64,000 bases of DNA from Clostridiales bacterium (GTDB lineage Bacteria; Bacillota; Clostridia; Saccharofermentanales; Saccharofermentanaceae). The stretch covers positions 124,001 to 188,000 of the forward strand of contig JAFWDK010000010.1 in NCBI GenBank assembly GCA_017513085.1, read 5' to 3'. Position numbers and translations under genes: made by a program. Each line of letters opens with the position of its first letter. Position 1 is the first letter of the stretch. This document shows positions 1-7,641 of the stretch, one piece after another. Under the pieces are notes generated by a model that searched no databases, had not been told where the DNA came from, and worked only from the letters and a program-made list of their open reading frames with translations.

Positions 1-1049
1 AATATAAAGCGAACGAGAGTAAGATCGTGTTCCAGGATGTCGCAGACAGCCTGATCCTGGTAACGAGTTCTTTTTCCACTCAGACCAGCTACGAGAACCA
101 GACGAAGAAAGCTATCACGAATAAGTTCATCCAGGATTTCATGGCTGACCTGATCCGTCAGAAATTGGAAGTTTGGTTTATTGAAAATAAGCCGGAAGGT
201 GACAGGGTCGTTGAGCAGATCCTGATCAATAAGAGATCGCGTGAGAATGCGGAGAAGACGCGCCTGAATGTCAAGAAGAAGCTTATGGGAAGCATTGACA
301 TCAATAACCGTGTCAAAAAGTTTGTAGACTGCCGTACAAAGGATGTGGAGCAAAGAGAACTCTATATCGTAGAGGGCGATTCCGCTCTCGGTTCTTGTAA
401 AATGGGCCGAGATGCCGAATTCCAGGCGATCATGCCGGTAAGAGGTAAGATCCTGAACTGCCTGAAGGCGGAATACTCTATGATCTTTAAGAGTGAGATC
501 ATTACGGATCTGGTGAAGGTCCTGGGCTGCGGGGTTGAGATCCAGACCAAGCATAACAAGGATCTGTCATCTTTTGATATGTCGCTTCTGCGCTGGAATA
601 AAGTTATTATTTGTACCGATGCCGACGTAGACGGATTCCATATCCGCACTTTGATCCTGGCTATGATCTTCCGCCTTATGCCGTCCTTGATCCGTGAGGG
701 AAAAGTCTTTATTGCAGAATCCCCGCTTTTTGAGATCACCTATCGGAATAAGGGTGAGGAGAAGACTTTGTTTGCTTATAACGAGAAAGAGAAAACAGAG
801 ATCCTTCAGAAGTATCCGCCGGAAAAGTGTTCGCTTCAGCGTTCGAAAGGACTTGGTGAGAATGAGCCTGAGATGATGTGGGAGACTACTATGAATCCTG
901 CGACGAGAAGGTTGATCAAAGTCGTTCCGGGTGATGAGAAGCAGACAATGGAAACTTTTGAATTGCTTCTGGGTGATAACCTGGCCGGCCGTAAAGAGCA
1001 TATCGAGCGCGATGGTCACCTCTACCTGGAGATGCTTGATGTTGACTGA
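1..1049 (+). CDS. parE: Type IIA DNA topoisomerase subunit B (ParE/GyrB-like), 5'-truncated
   Basis: This is the C-terminal part of the ATPase subunit of a type II topoisomerase, which partners the downstream A subunit in strand passage. The frame is open to the window edge, so the N-terminal GHKL ATPase domain lies outside. The TOPRIM motif EGDSA is at 372-386, followed by PVRGKILN. The metal-binding motif DADVDG is near 618-635, and the C-terminal QRSKGLGEN block is present. The ending is compact, without the large insert of proteobacterial GyrB. Pairing with a ParC-like gene 56 bp downstream suggests topoisomerase IV or the second gyrase-like enzyme of Clostridia rather than the main gyrase. 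ParE against GyrB cannot be settled from this fragment. Confidence 0.9.
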   Translation, partial: YKANESKIVFQDVADSLILVTSSFSTQTSYENQTKKAITNKFIQDFMADLIRQKLEVWFIENKPEGDRVVEQILINKRSRENAEKTRLNVKKKLMGSIDINNRVKKFVDCRTKDVEQRELYIVEGDSALGSCKMGRDAEFQAIMPVRGKILNCLKAEYSMIFKSEIITDLVKVLGCGVEIQTKHNKDLSSFDMSLLRWNKVIICTDADVDGFHIRTLILAMIFRLMPSLIREGKVFIAESPLFEITYRNKGEEKTLFAYNEKEKTEILQKYPPEKCSLQRSKGLGENEPEMMWETTMNPATRRLIKVVPGDEKQTMETFELLLGDNLAGRKEHIERDGHLYLEMLDVD

Positions 1050-1105
1050 CGGAACTGCTTCCGGGAGATCAGAAGAGATAGAAACATTAGAAAAGAGAAC
1101 GAGAC

Positions 1106-3367
1106 ATGGCAAGAAAGAGTTCGAAAAAAGATATAAGTGATATGCCGGAAAGAAATTCCCTGAAGGACAAGTCTTCCGGACTTCCGCCGGCGCCGCCGAC
1201 ATTACAGGATATTAACGATACGCTGGAGACGAACTTTATGCCGTACGCCATGAGTATCATCGTGTCCCGTGCGATTCCGGAAATCGACGGATTCAAGCCG
1301 TCTCACAGAAAACTTCTATATACGATGTATAAGATGGGACTTCTTACCGGTAACCGCACCAAGTCGAGTAATGTTGTCGGTCAGACCATGAAACTCAATC
1401 CGCATGGAGATATGGCTATCTATGAGACGATGGTCCGTCTTGCGAGAGGAAACGGATCTTTGCTTCATCCGTATGTGGATTCCAAGGGTAACTTTGGTAA
1501 GCAGTATTCGCGGGATATGCAGTACGCGGCTCCGAGATATACCGAGGTGCGTCTTGAAAAACTGTGTGAAGAGCTTTTCCGCGGTCTGGATAAAAATGCC
1601 GTGGATTTCGTTGATAACTATGATGGTACGATGAAAGAACCGGTTTTGCTTCCGGCTTCTTACCCGTCGATCCTGGTTAACAATAATCAGGGTATTGCTG
1701 CCGGTATGGCTTCTAATATCTGCTCCTTCAATATTCGGGAAGTGTGTGAGGCAACGATAGCCTATATGAAGGATCCGACCACGGATATCCTTGAGATCAT
1801 GCCGGCGCCGGATTTCCCTGGTGGAGGAACGATCCTGTACGATGAAGCTTCTATGCGTGCGATCTATGAAAGCGGTCGTGGCCCGGTACGTATCCGTTCG
1901 AAGTATTTTGCCGATAAATCCAATAATCTGATCGAAGTAACGCAGATCCCTTATACTACTACAGCGGAGGCGGTGATCGATGAGATCACGGAACTCGTGA
2001 AGAGCGGCAAGGTCAAGGAGATCAATGATGTTCGTGATGAGACGGACCTCGATGGTCTTAAGATCTGTATCGAGTGCAAGCGGGGAACGGATCTGGATGC
2101 ACTGATGACGAAGCTTTTCCGTTTTACCAGACTTGAGGATACTTTCTCCTGCAACTTTAATGTTCTGATCAATGGTTACCCGAGAGTTTTGGGCGTGCAG
2201 CAGCTTTTGGCCGAGTGGATCGTCTGGAGAAGAGCTTGTCAGAAACGTGAACTGGTCTATGAGTTGGATAAGAAGAAGGATAAGCTTCATCTTCTTGATG
2301 GTTTGGCGAAGATACTTCTGGATATAGATAAGGCGATTGCGATCATCCGTAATACCGAATTGGAAGAGGATGTAGTGCCTAACCTCATGCAGGGTTTTGA
2401 TATAGACAGCATCCAGGCGGAGTATGTGGCTGAGATCAAACTTCGTAATATCAACCGGGAATATATCCTGAAGCGTACGGCTGACCGTGAAGACCTGATC
2501 AAGGAGATCAAGGATCTCGAAGATACGATCAAGAGTCCGGCGCGCATCGATGCCAGAATTATCAAAGGCCTGGAGAACGTTGCGAAAAAGTATGGTCAGG
2601 AAAGACGATCCGAATTGCTTAAGGCGGAAGAAGCGGTAACATTCAACGATCAGAATATGATCGAGGACTATCGCCTGAAGCTTTTCCTTTCTGACCATGG
2701 CTACATAAAGAAGATTGCATTGACGTCTCTTCGCAACGCAGGAGATTTGAAGATCAAGGAAGACGATACGATCGTAATGGAACTTGAAGGTACGAATAAA
2801 TCAGAGATCCTGTTCTTCTCGGATAAGGCGAACTGCTATAAGATCCGTGCCCATGAGCTTCCGGATACTAAGCCTTCCGAATATGGCGGATATCTGCCGA
2901 ATGTGCTGCAGATGGAAGAGAATGAAAAGATAGTCTTTATGCATATTACGGATGACTATAAGGGCAATGTGCTTTTTGCTTTTGAAAACGGTAAGATCTC
3001 GAAGATTCCGATGGCGGCATATGAGACGAAGCAGAATCGAAAGAAACTGATCCATGCTTATAGTGATCTTTCTCCGATCGTAAGTATCCATTACATTACG
3101 GAAGATATCACAATGGCTGCTTTTTCCAATCTGCGGAAAGCTATTGTTTTTGACACGTCGCTGATCCCGCTTAAGACGACACGTTCATCTCAAGGTGTTC
3201 AGGTCCTGACATCCAAGAGGGGAAGTGTGTTGACCGAGGTGAAGAGATTGGAGGATACCGGTTTTACGGATCCTGAGTATTATCGCATACGTCGTATTCC
3301 TGCGATCGGCTATTATCTTAAGGAGGATACGATCGAGGATCGTCAGATCACATTAGGAGATTTGTAA
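1106..3367 (+). CDS. parC: Type IIA DNA topoisomerase subunit A (ParC/GyrA-like)
   Basis: This 753-residue protein is the DNA-cleaving subunit of topoisomerase IV or a gyrase-like enzyme. The catalytic tyrosine is Tyr145 in AAPRYTE. The breakage-reunion domain covers roughly residues 35-500, and a short C-terminal beta-pinwheel region follows. I see no canonical GyrA box (QRRGGKG), and the protein is shorter than usual GyrA (over 800 residues), which favours ParC. The quinolone-determining segment reads NPHGDMAIYE: the usual Ser83-equivalent is Met103 and the Asp87-equivalent is Glu107. It follows the B subunit directly and is probably co-transcribed with it. The ribosome site is weak; ATG 1106 fits the conserved N-terminus best. 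Confidence 0.92.
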   Translation: MARKSSKKDISDMPERNSLKDKSSGLPPAPPTLQDINDTLETNFMPYAMSIIVSRAIPEIDGFKPSHRKLLYTMYKMGLLTGNRTKSSNVVGQTMKLNPHGDMAIYETMVRLARGNGSLLHPYVDSKGNFGKQYSRDMQYAAPRYTEVRLEKLCEELFRGLDKNAVDFVDNYDGTMKEPVLLPASYPSILVNNNQGIAAGMASNICSFNIREVCEATIAYMKDPTTDILEIMPAPDFPGGGTILYDEASMRAIYESGRGPVRIRSKYFADKSNNLIEVTQIPYTTTAEAVIDEITELVKSGKVKEINDVRDETDLDGLKICIECKRGTDLDALMTKLFRFTRLEDTFSCNFNVLINGYPRVLGVQQLLAEWIVWRRACQKRELVYELDKKKDKLHLLDGLAKILLDIDKAIAIIRNTELEEDVVPNLMQGFDIDSIQAEYVAEIKLRNINREYILKRTADREDLIKEIKDLEDTIKSPARIDARIIKGLENVAKKYGQERRSELLKAEEAVTFNDQNMIEDYRLKLFLSDHGYIKKIALTSLRNAGDLKIKEDDTIVMELEGTNKSEILFFSDKANCYKIRAHELPDTKPSEYGGYLPNVLQMEENEKIVFMHITDDYKGNVLFAFENGKISKIPMAAYETKQNRKKLIHAYSDLSPIVSIHYITEDITMAAFSNLRKAIVFDTSLIPLKTTRSSQGVQVLTSKRGSVLTEVKRLEDTGFTDPEYYRIRRIPAIGYYLKEDTIEDRQITLGDL

Positions 3368-3370
3368 TAC

Positions 3371-5242
3371 ATGATGGAGTTTGGAGGCAATACGGTTCGC
3401 ATGGAGAGACCACGTCCGATCGGTACGTGGGTCTTGATCTTCATTGGATTGATCTGTATTACCTCGCTCCTTGGCATTATGATATTTGTATCCAACAGTA
3501 ATGAGAGGATCGCCAGAATAATGCCGAAATTCGAGTCGGCGCTGGAAAAGCGTGACTATGCGCTGGCTCTTTCGATGTATCGGGATATCAATGACGTTAT
3601 CATTAACCGTGATCCGGGAGATACGACAGATGCTTCTGACGAGTATGAGATCCTGAATCAGATGGAAATGCAGGTTAATGAACGTGTAAGCAGCATCGAG
3701 AACAAGATACGCTATGAGAGATATACTCCTTCTAAGGATGATATTGCATTTTTGGAGGGATTAGGTGAGCTGACGGGAGCAAGAATGACCATATGGCTTA
3801 CTGATCTTTGCGAAGAGTTTTTGCTGGGTACGATTGAAAAACCGACGTTGACGTTTATCTTCCAGAAACTGGAGAACCTGAGTAATCTTTCTGCGGCGGC
3901 GCGTCCTCTTCGAATCGAAGTAGATCAGATCGAGTTGTTCCGGGGAGATGTGCAGACGGCGGAGAGAATGTTTACCGATGGGGAATATATCGAATGCGTC
4001 GAACACTTTGAGTATGTATTGAAGTCTTCGTCGGGATTTGTCAATGATTATTCGAAGAAGAGACTGGAAGAATGCAAAGTTGCAATGTATCAGCCGATGA
4101 TGGAAAAGGCGGATCATCTTCTTGCCACGTTTAAGTATTATTCTGCCGAAGAACTCCTCTCGGATCTTGCCAGAATATTCCCGGAGGACCAGGTCATTCA
4201 GTCGAATCTGTATCTGGCGACGTCTAATACCAGTCATGTAGAAAAGTATACCGGGCCGGTCGAAGTGATCTGTGTGAAACCGTTGATCTCGGATGTTAAA
4301 GTTGCTTTTGAGACGAATTATGTTGCGTCGACGGATTCGTATTATCTGACGACTAAAGAATTCCGCAAGATACTGGAGAGCCTTTATGCGAAGAATTACT
4401 GTCTGATCGATCCTTGCTCGATGGTTGATCTGAGTAATTCGTCATTCCTGAATGTCAAGGATATCATGCTCCCGGAGGGAAAGAAACCATTGGTCGTGAT
4501 CCTTGAGGATTTCTCCTATACAGCATCGAGAAGCAAGATCGGCATGTGCCAGAGACTGGTGCTGAACGATATGGGTCAGGTCTGCGGAGAGTATGTCAGT
4601 GCTTCGGGGCAGACTGTGGTAAGCCGAAATAGTGAAGCGGTAGGAATATTGGATGCTTTTATCGAAGAGCATCCGGACTTTTCCTATAATGGTGTAAAAG
4701 GCGTGATCTCGCTGACCGGTTACCAGTCTGTATTTGGATATGTCACGGATGAAGACCAGGTGGATGACCGCAACAGTGCTTTGAAAACGGCAGGATTAAT
4801 GGAAATATCCCCTTCGGAGAAAGAAATTGAAGATAATCGTGCAATGGTTCTGGCTATCATCGAACAGTTGAAAGACGTCGGTTGGATCATGGGTTCTTCG
4901 ACATACGGTTTTATTAATGCCAACCATTGTGAAATCGGAACGATTACGAACGATACGCAGAAATGGCTGGATCAGGTCGGTCAGTTAACGGGACAGGTGG
5001 ATATTCTGGTTTATCCGAACGGTGATTTTATCCGTGGTTCGGATCCGAGATGCAAATATCTGAAAGAACAGGGCTTCCGTCTTTTCTTTGGTGTAGGACC
5101 TTCGCCGTATTTTACTTATGGTGACAATTACATCTATTTTGACCGATGTATGTTAAATGGCGATACGCTTAGGAGTGTTGACTATTCCAGACTTTTTGAT
5201 GTGAACGAGGTTTACGATGAGAATAGAAAAAAATCACATTAA
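3371..5242 (+). CDS. Membrane-anchored protein with degenerate polysaccharide-deacetylase-like domain
   Basis: This 623-residue protein has an N-terminal membrane segment (about residues 18-40), a helical, repeat-like middle (about 45-290) and a C-terminal region resembling the NodB/polysaccharide deacetylase fold. The place of the metal-binding TFDDG motif reads VVILEDF near residues 374-380. The place of the SHT..H motif reads GSSTYGF near 508-514, so the zinc-binding histidines are missing. Late motifs such as VYPNGD still look deacetylase-like. It is therefore probably a non-catalytic wall- or glycan-associated protein outside the membrane. It begins 3 bp after the topoisomerase gene with AGGAG upstream and overlaps the next gene by 26 bp, so it shares their operon. 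Family assignment is tentative. Confidence 0.6.
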   Translation: MMEFGGNTVRMERPRPIGTWVLIFIGLICITSLLGIMIFVSNSNERIARIMPKFESALEKRDYALALSMYRDINDVIINRDPGDTTDASDEYEILNQMEMQVNERVSSIENKIRYERYTPSKDDIAFLEGLGELTGARMTIWLTDLCEEFLLGTIEKPTLTFIFQKLENLSNLSAAARPLRIEVDQIELFRGDVQTAERMFTDGEYIECVEHFEYVLKSSSGFVNDYSKKRLEECKVAMYQPMMEKADHLLATFKYYSAEELLSDLARIFPEDQVIQSNLYLATSNTSHVEKYTGPVEVICVKPLISDVKVAFETNYVASTDSYYLTTKEFRKILESLYAKNYCLIDPCSMVDLSNSSFLNVKDIMLPEGKKPLVVILEDFSYTASRSKIGMCQRLVLNDMGQVCGEYVSASGQTVVSRNSEAVGILDAFIEEHPDFSYNGVKGVISLTGYQSVFGYVTDEDQVDDRNSALKTAGLMEISPSEKEIEDNRAMVLAIIEQLKDVGWIMGSSTYGFINANHCEIGTITNDTQKWLDQVGQLTGQVDILVYPNGDFIRGSDPRCKYLKEQGFRLFFGVGPSPYFTYGDNYIYFDRCMLNGDTLRSVDYSRLFDVNEVYDENRKKSH

Positions 5243-6101
5243 AGTTATAGTTGCTTGTGCTTTGGTCGTGGTGATCATTTCGATGAGTCTGGTTGGCTGT
5301 ATTGATCTTGCGGGCCTTGGTCAGACAAAGCATACGTATATTCCGGTATCGACGGAAGAAGAGTTGTTTGATGTCGTGGAAAATGGTCTGTACCAGTTTG
5401 AGGATACGATGTATATCAAGACTAAATCCTACGAAGCCTTTAAAGTGATGTGGGAAAACCTCGATAAAGCAAATGTTCTGCATACTGTCTTCCGTGAGAA
5501 GTATTATCAGGTACGGTATAAGGCGGTCAAAGACGGCTGCGAAGTACAGTTGGCCATGACTTTAAATCCTTGTGGTTATGCTATGCGGTATCTTTATACT
5601 AAAGCAGACAAGGAATATAGAAATGATAAGGCTAAAGAGGTGGGCGAGAAGATCGAACAGATCAAGGCAGAGATCATCAAGGCAGGCATGTCTGATGAAG
5701 AGAAAGTGCGTGCCATCCATGATTACATCATAAGCCATTACGAATATGCTGTTAACGGGGATGTTAATGATTATGCCCAGACACAAGTGCTTTTTGATCA
5801 GGGAAAAGGGCAATGCCAAGCGTATTCTGAATTGTTTGTGGCACTTTGTCTTCTGAGTGGCGTAGAGGCCAGGATCGTATCCGGTGAATCGTCGTTCGGG
5901 TTCGGCGAAAAGGGCCATGCGTGGTGCCAGGTTAAGCTTGGGCATCTTTGGTATCATATCGATGTGACATGGGATGATCCGATCCCGGATGTTGCGGAAA
6001 TGGTTAGATATGATTACTATCTGAAGGGAGATCCGACAGTTGCCAGAACGCATCAGTGGTCCGAACTTTTCGAAAAATGCTACACGGATTATGGTACATA
6101 A
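5217..6101 (+). CDS. Transglutaminase-like domain lipoprotein
   Basis: This 294-residue protein starts with a lipoprotein signal: a hydrophobic stretch at residues 9-26 and lipobox LVGC with Cys28. The C-terminal half is a transglutaminase/protease-like fold with a readable triad of Cys200 (GKGQCQAY), His234 (KGHAWCQV) and Asp249 (WYHIDVTWDDP). Such extracytoplasmic proteins act as proteases or crosslinking enzymes, but the substrate cannot be told. The start is inside the preceding gene, with GAGG six bases upstream, so the two are translationally coupled. Its partner may be the wall-associated protein upstream. Confidence 0.8.
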   Translation: MRIEKNHIKVIVACALVVVIISMSLVGCIDLAGLGQTKHTYIPVSTEEELFDVVENGLYQFEDTMYIKTKSYEAFKVMWENLDKANVLHTVFREKYYQVRYKAVKDGCEVQLAMTLNPCGYAMRYLYTKADKEYRNDKAKEVGEKIEQIKAEIIKAGMSDEEKVRAIHDYIISHYEYAVNGDVNDYAQTQVLFDQGKGQCQAYSELFVALCLLSGVEARIVSGESSFGFGEKGHAWCQVKLGHLWYHIDVTWDDPIPDVAEMVRYDYYLKGDPTVARTHQWSELFEKCYTDYGT

Positions 6102-6105
6102 AGTT

Positions 6106-6128
6106 GAATTTGTATTACGAATTTGTAT
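6106..6128 (+). repeat. Short direct repeat upstream of PH-domain gene
   Basis: GAATTTGTAT occurs twice, at 6106-6115 and 6119-6128, just upstream of the promoter of the next gene. It could be a binding site for a regulator or simply A/T-rich chance. An A/T hairpin (CTTTTTTC, loop TAGAC, GAAAAAAG) lies a few bases downstream. Confidence 0.4.
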
Positions 6129-6144
6129 ATTTTAAACTTTTTTC

Positions 6145-6173
6145 TAGACGAAAAAAGTCTAAAAAACTATAAT
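6145..6173 (+). promoter_or_regulatory. Predicted sigma-A promoter for the PH-domain gene
   Basis: TAGACG (6145-6150) and a perfect TATAAT (6168-6173) are separated by 17 bases, 30 bases before ATG 6203. The -35 box matches consensus at four of six positions. Confidence 0.55.
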
Positions 6174-6202
6174 ATAGTTAGGTTTACTATGGGAGGTTCC
6201 AT

Positions 6203-6628
6203 ATGGCTAAGATTGATAAACTGAGTGACTTCATAGTAGAAGAGAAGATCATCTGGTCTGATAAGAAAAGGATTCTTGGCATGCCGATTTCGTTTACCAA
6301 GTATTCTTTCAGCGAAAATCGCCTTTTCGTCCAGCGTGGATTTTTTAAGGTAGTTAAGGATGAACTCCTAATGTACCGTATTCTTGATGTCAGATTGCAG
6401 AGAACTTTCTGGCAGAGACTGTTCCGGGTAGGAACGATTGAATTATCTACGGCTGATAAGTCAACTCCGATCATTTATCTTGAGAATATTTCCAATCCGG
6501 ATCGTACTCGTGATGCTTTGAGTGCGATAGCGGAGAAAGAGCGCGATGAGAAGCGTGTTCTGGGTAAAGAAATGTTTGGTACGGCAAATGACGGCGCGAT
6601 TGCACATGATGCCGGTGTGATGGAATGA
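6203..6628 (+). CDS. Bacterial PH-domain (YdbS/bPH2-like) protein
   Basis: This 141-residue protein has no membrane segment. Residues 15-110 fit the bPH2 pattern, with alternating beta strands: a YSFSENRLFVQRG stretch, a basic MYRILDVRLQR stretch and a later GTIELST strand. Related domains sit in membrane-associated proteins of unknown function in Firmicutes. The C-terminal 30 residues are charged and carry no motif. GGGAGG lies six bases before the ATG. It has its own promoter, and the sirtuin gene follows after 40 bp. Confidence 0.7.
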   Translation: MAKIDKLSDFIVEEKIIWSDKKRILGMPISFTKYSFSENRLFVQRGFFKVVKDELLMYRILDVRLQRTFWQRLFRVGTIELSTADKSTPIIYLENISNPDRTRDALSAIAEKERDEKRVLGKEMFGTANDGAIAHDAGVME

Positions 6629-6668
6629 TACTGTGATGGTGACCAACGACAGATAAAGGGGATGTGTA

Positions 6669-7637
6669 GTGGAAACTAGACTGGATCGATACGAAGGCGC
6701 ACGTGAGAAGAAACTTGAACAGCTTAAGCAGTTGATCAAGGAATCAAATTATGTCGTTTTTCTTGGTGGCGCCGGTGTTTCTACAGAAAGCGGTATACCT
6801 GATTTCCGTAGCGGCGAAGGCATTTTTAATCAGGAAAGCGGACTGTCTTATCGCCCTGTCGATATTATCAGTCATTCGTTTTTTGAAGCGCATCCGGAAG
6901 AATTTTATGATTTCTACCGAAGAAAACTCTGCTATCCGAAGGCGCGTCCGAATAAGGCGCATCGTGCTTTGGTGCGCCTGGAAAAGCAAGGAAAACTGAA
7001 GGCGACGATTACACAGAATATCGATAATCTCCATCAGATGGCCGGAAGTCAGACTACGATCGAGCTTCATGGTTCTGTTTTCAGAAATTATTGTATCGAT
7101 TGTAAAGAAAAATATGATCTCAACTTTATCTTGAAATCTAAAGGTGTACCGAGATGTACGAAGTGCGGCGGCATTGTTCGTCCGGATGTTGTCCTTTATG
7201 AGGAACATCTCGAACATGAGAATATTGATAATGCGGTAAAAGCAATCAAGAAGGCTGACCTTCTGATCATCGGAGGAACGTCTTTGACAGTTTATCCGGC
7301 AGCTACATTTGCGCAGTTTCTGAAGAGCGATCGTGTTGTGATCATTAATAAGAGTTCCACGTATCTTGATCTTCAGGCTATGCTGACGATTCACGATAGT
7401 ATCGGTGATGTCCTGGATACTGTCATTTCAAAATATATTCCGAGAAAGAAACCACAGACCAAGCCGGCATCAAAGACTAAGGCTAAATCAACTGCGTCTT
7501 CTTCCGGATCCAAGGTTTCGTCTTCGGCAAAACCGAAAAAAACGGCATCGGCAAAAGCTGCTGATGGTTCGTCGGCAAAGGCAAAGACGTCTAAAACCAA
7601 GGCTGCTTCGAAACCTAAAAAGAAAGAAAAAGAATAA
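6669..7637 (+). CDS. Sir2-family NAD-dependent protein deacetylase with Lys/Ala-rich tail
   Basis: This 322-residue sirtuin removes acyl groups from lysines using NAD. Visible motifs are the Rossmann GAGVSTESGIPDFRS (35-49), TQNIDNLH (115-122), the catalytic His134 in ELHGS and a zinc site of Cys142, Cys145, Cys163 and Cys166. The catalytic domain ends near residue 258. The last 64 residues are almost entirely Lys, Ser, Ala, Thr and Pro, resembling a histone H1 tail and unusual for bacterial sirtuins. The tail suggests contact with nucleic acid or another polyanion (inference). The start is GTG with AAGGGG well placed upstream. A MutS-like gene follows after 4 bp, so the two are probably co-transcribed. 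Confidence 0.92.
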   Translation: METRLDRYEGAREKKLEQLKQLIKESNYVVFLGGAGVSTESGIPDFRSGEGIFNQESGLSYRPVDIISHSFFEAHPEEFYDFYRRKLCYPKARPNKAHRALVRLEKQGKLKATITQNIDNLHQMAGSQTTIELHGSVFRNYCIDCKEKYDLNFILKSKGVPRCTKCGGIVRPDVVLYEEHLEHENIDNAVKAIKKADLLIIGGTSLTVYPAATFAQFLKSDRVVIINKSSTYLDLQAMLTIHDSIGDVLDTVISKYIPRKKPQTKPASKTKAKSTASSSGSKVSSSAKPKKTASAKAADGSSAKAKTSKTKAASKPKKKEKE

Positions 7638-7641
7638 GGAT

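Noticed and set aside
1316..2698. 460-residue open frame on the minus strand opposite parC
   Set aside because: It mirrors the coding frame of a clear topoisomerase gene, has no ribosome site and resembles no protein family.
7405..7641. 79-codon N-terminal extension of the MutS-like protein
   Set aside because: It overlaps the sirtuin tail in another frame and is Arg-rich nonsense; ATG 7642 fits the family start.
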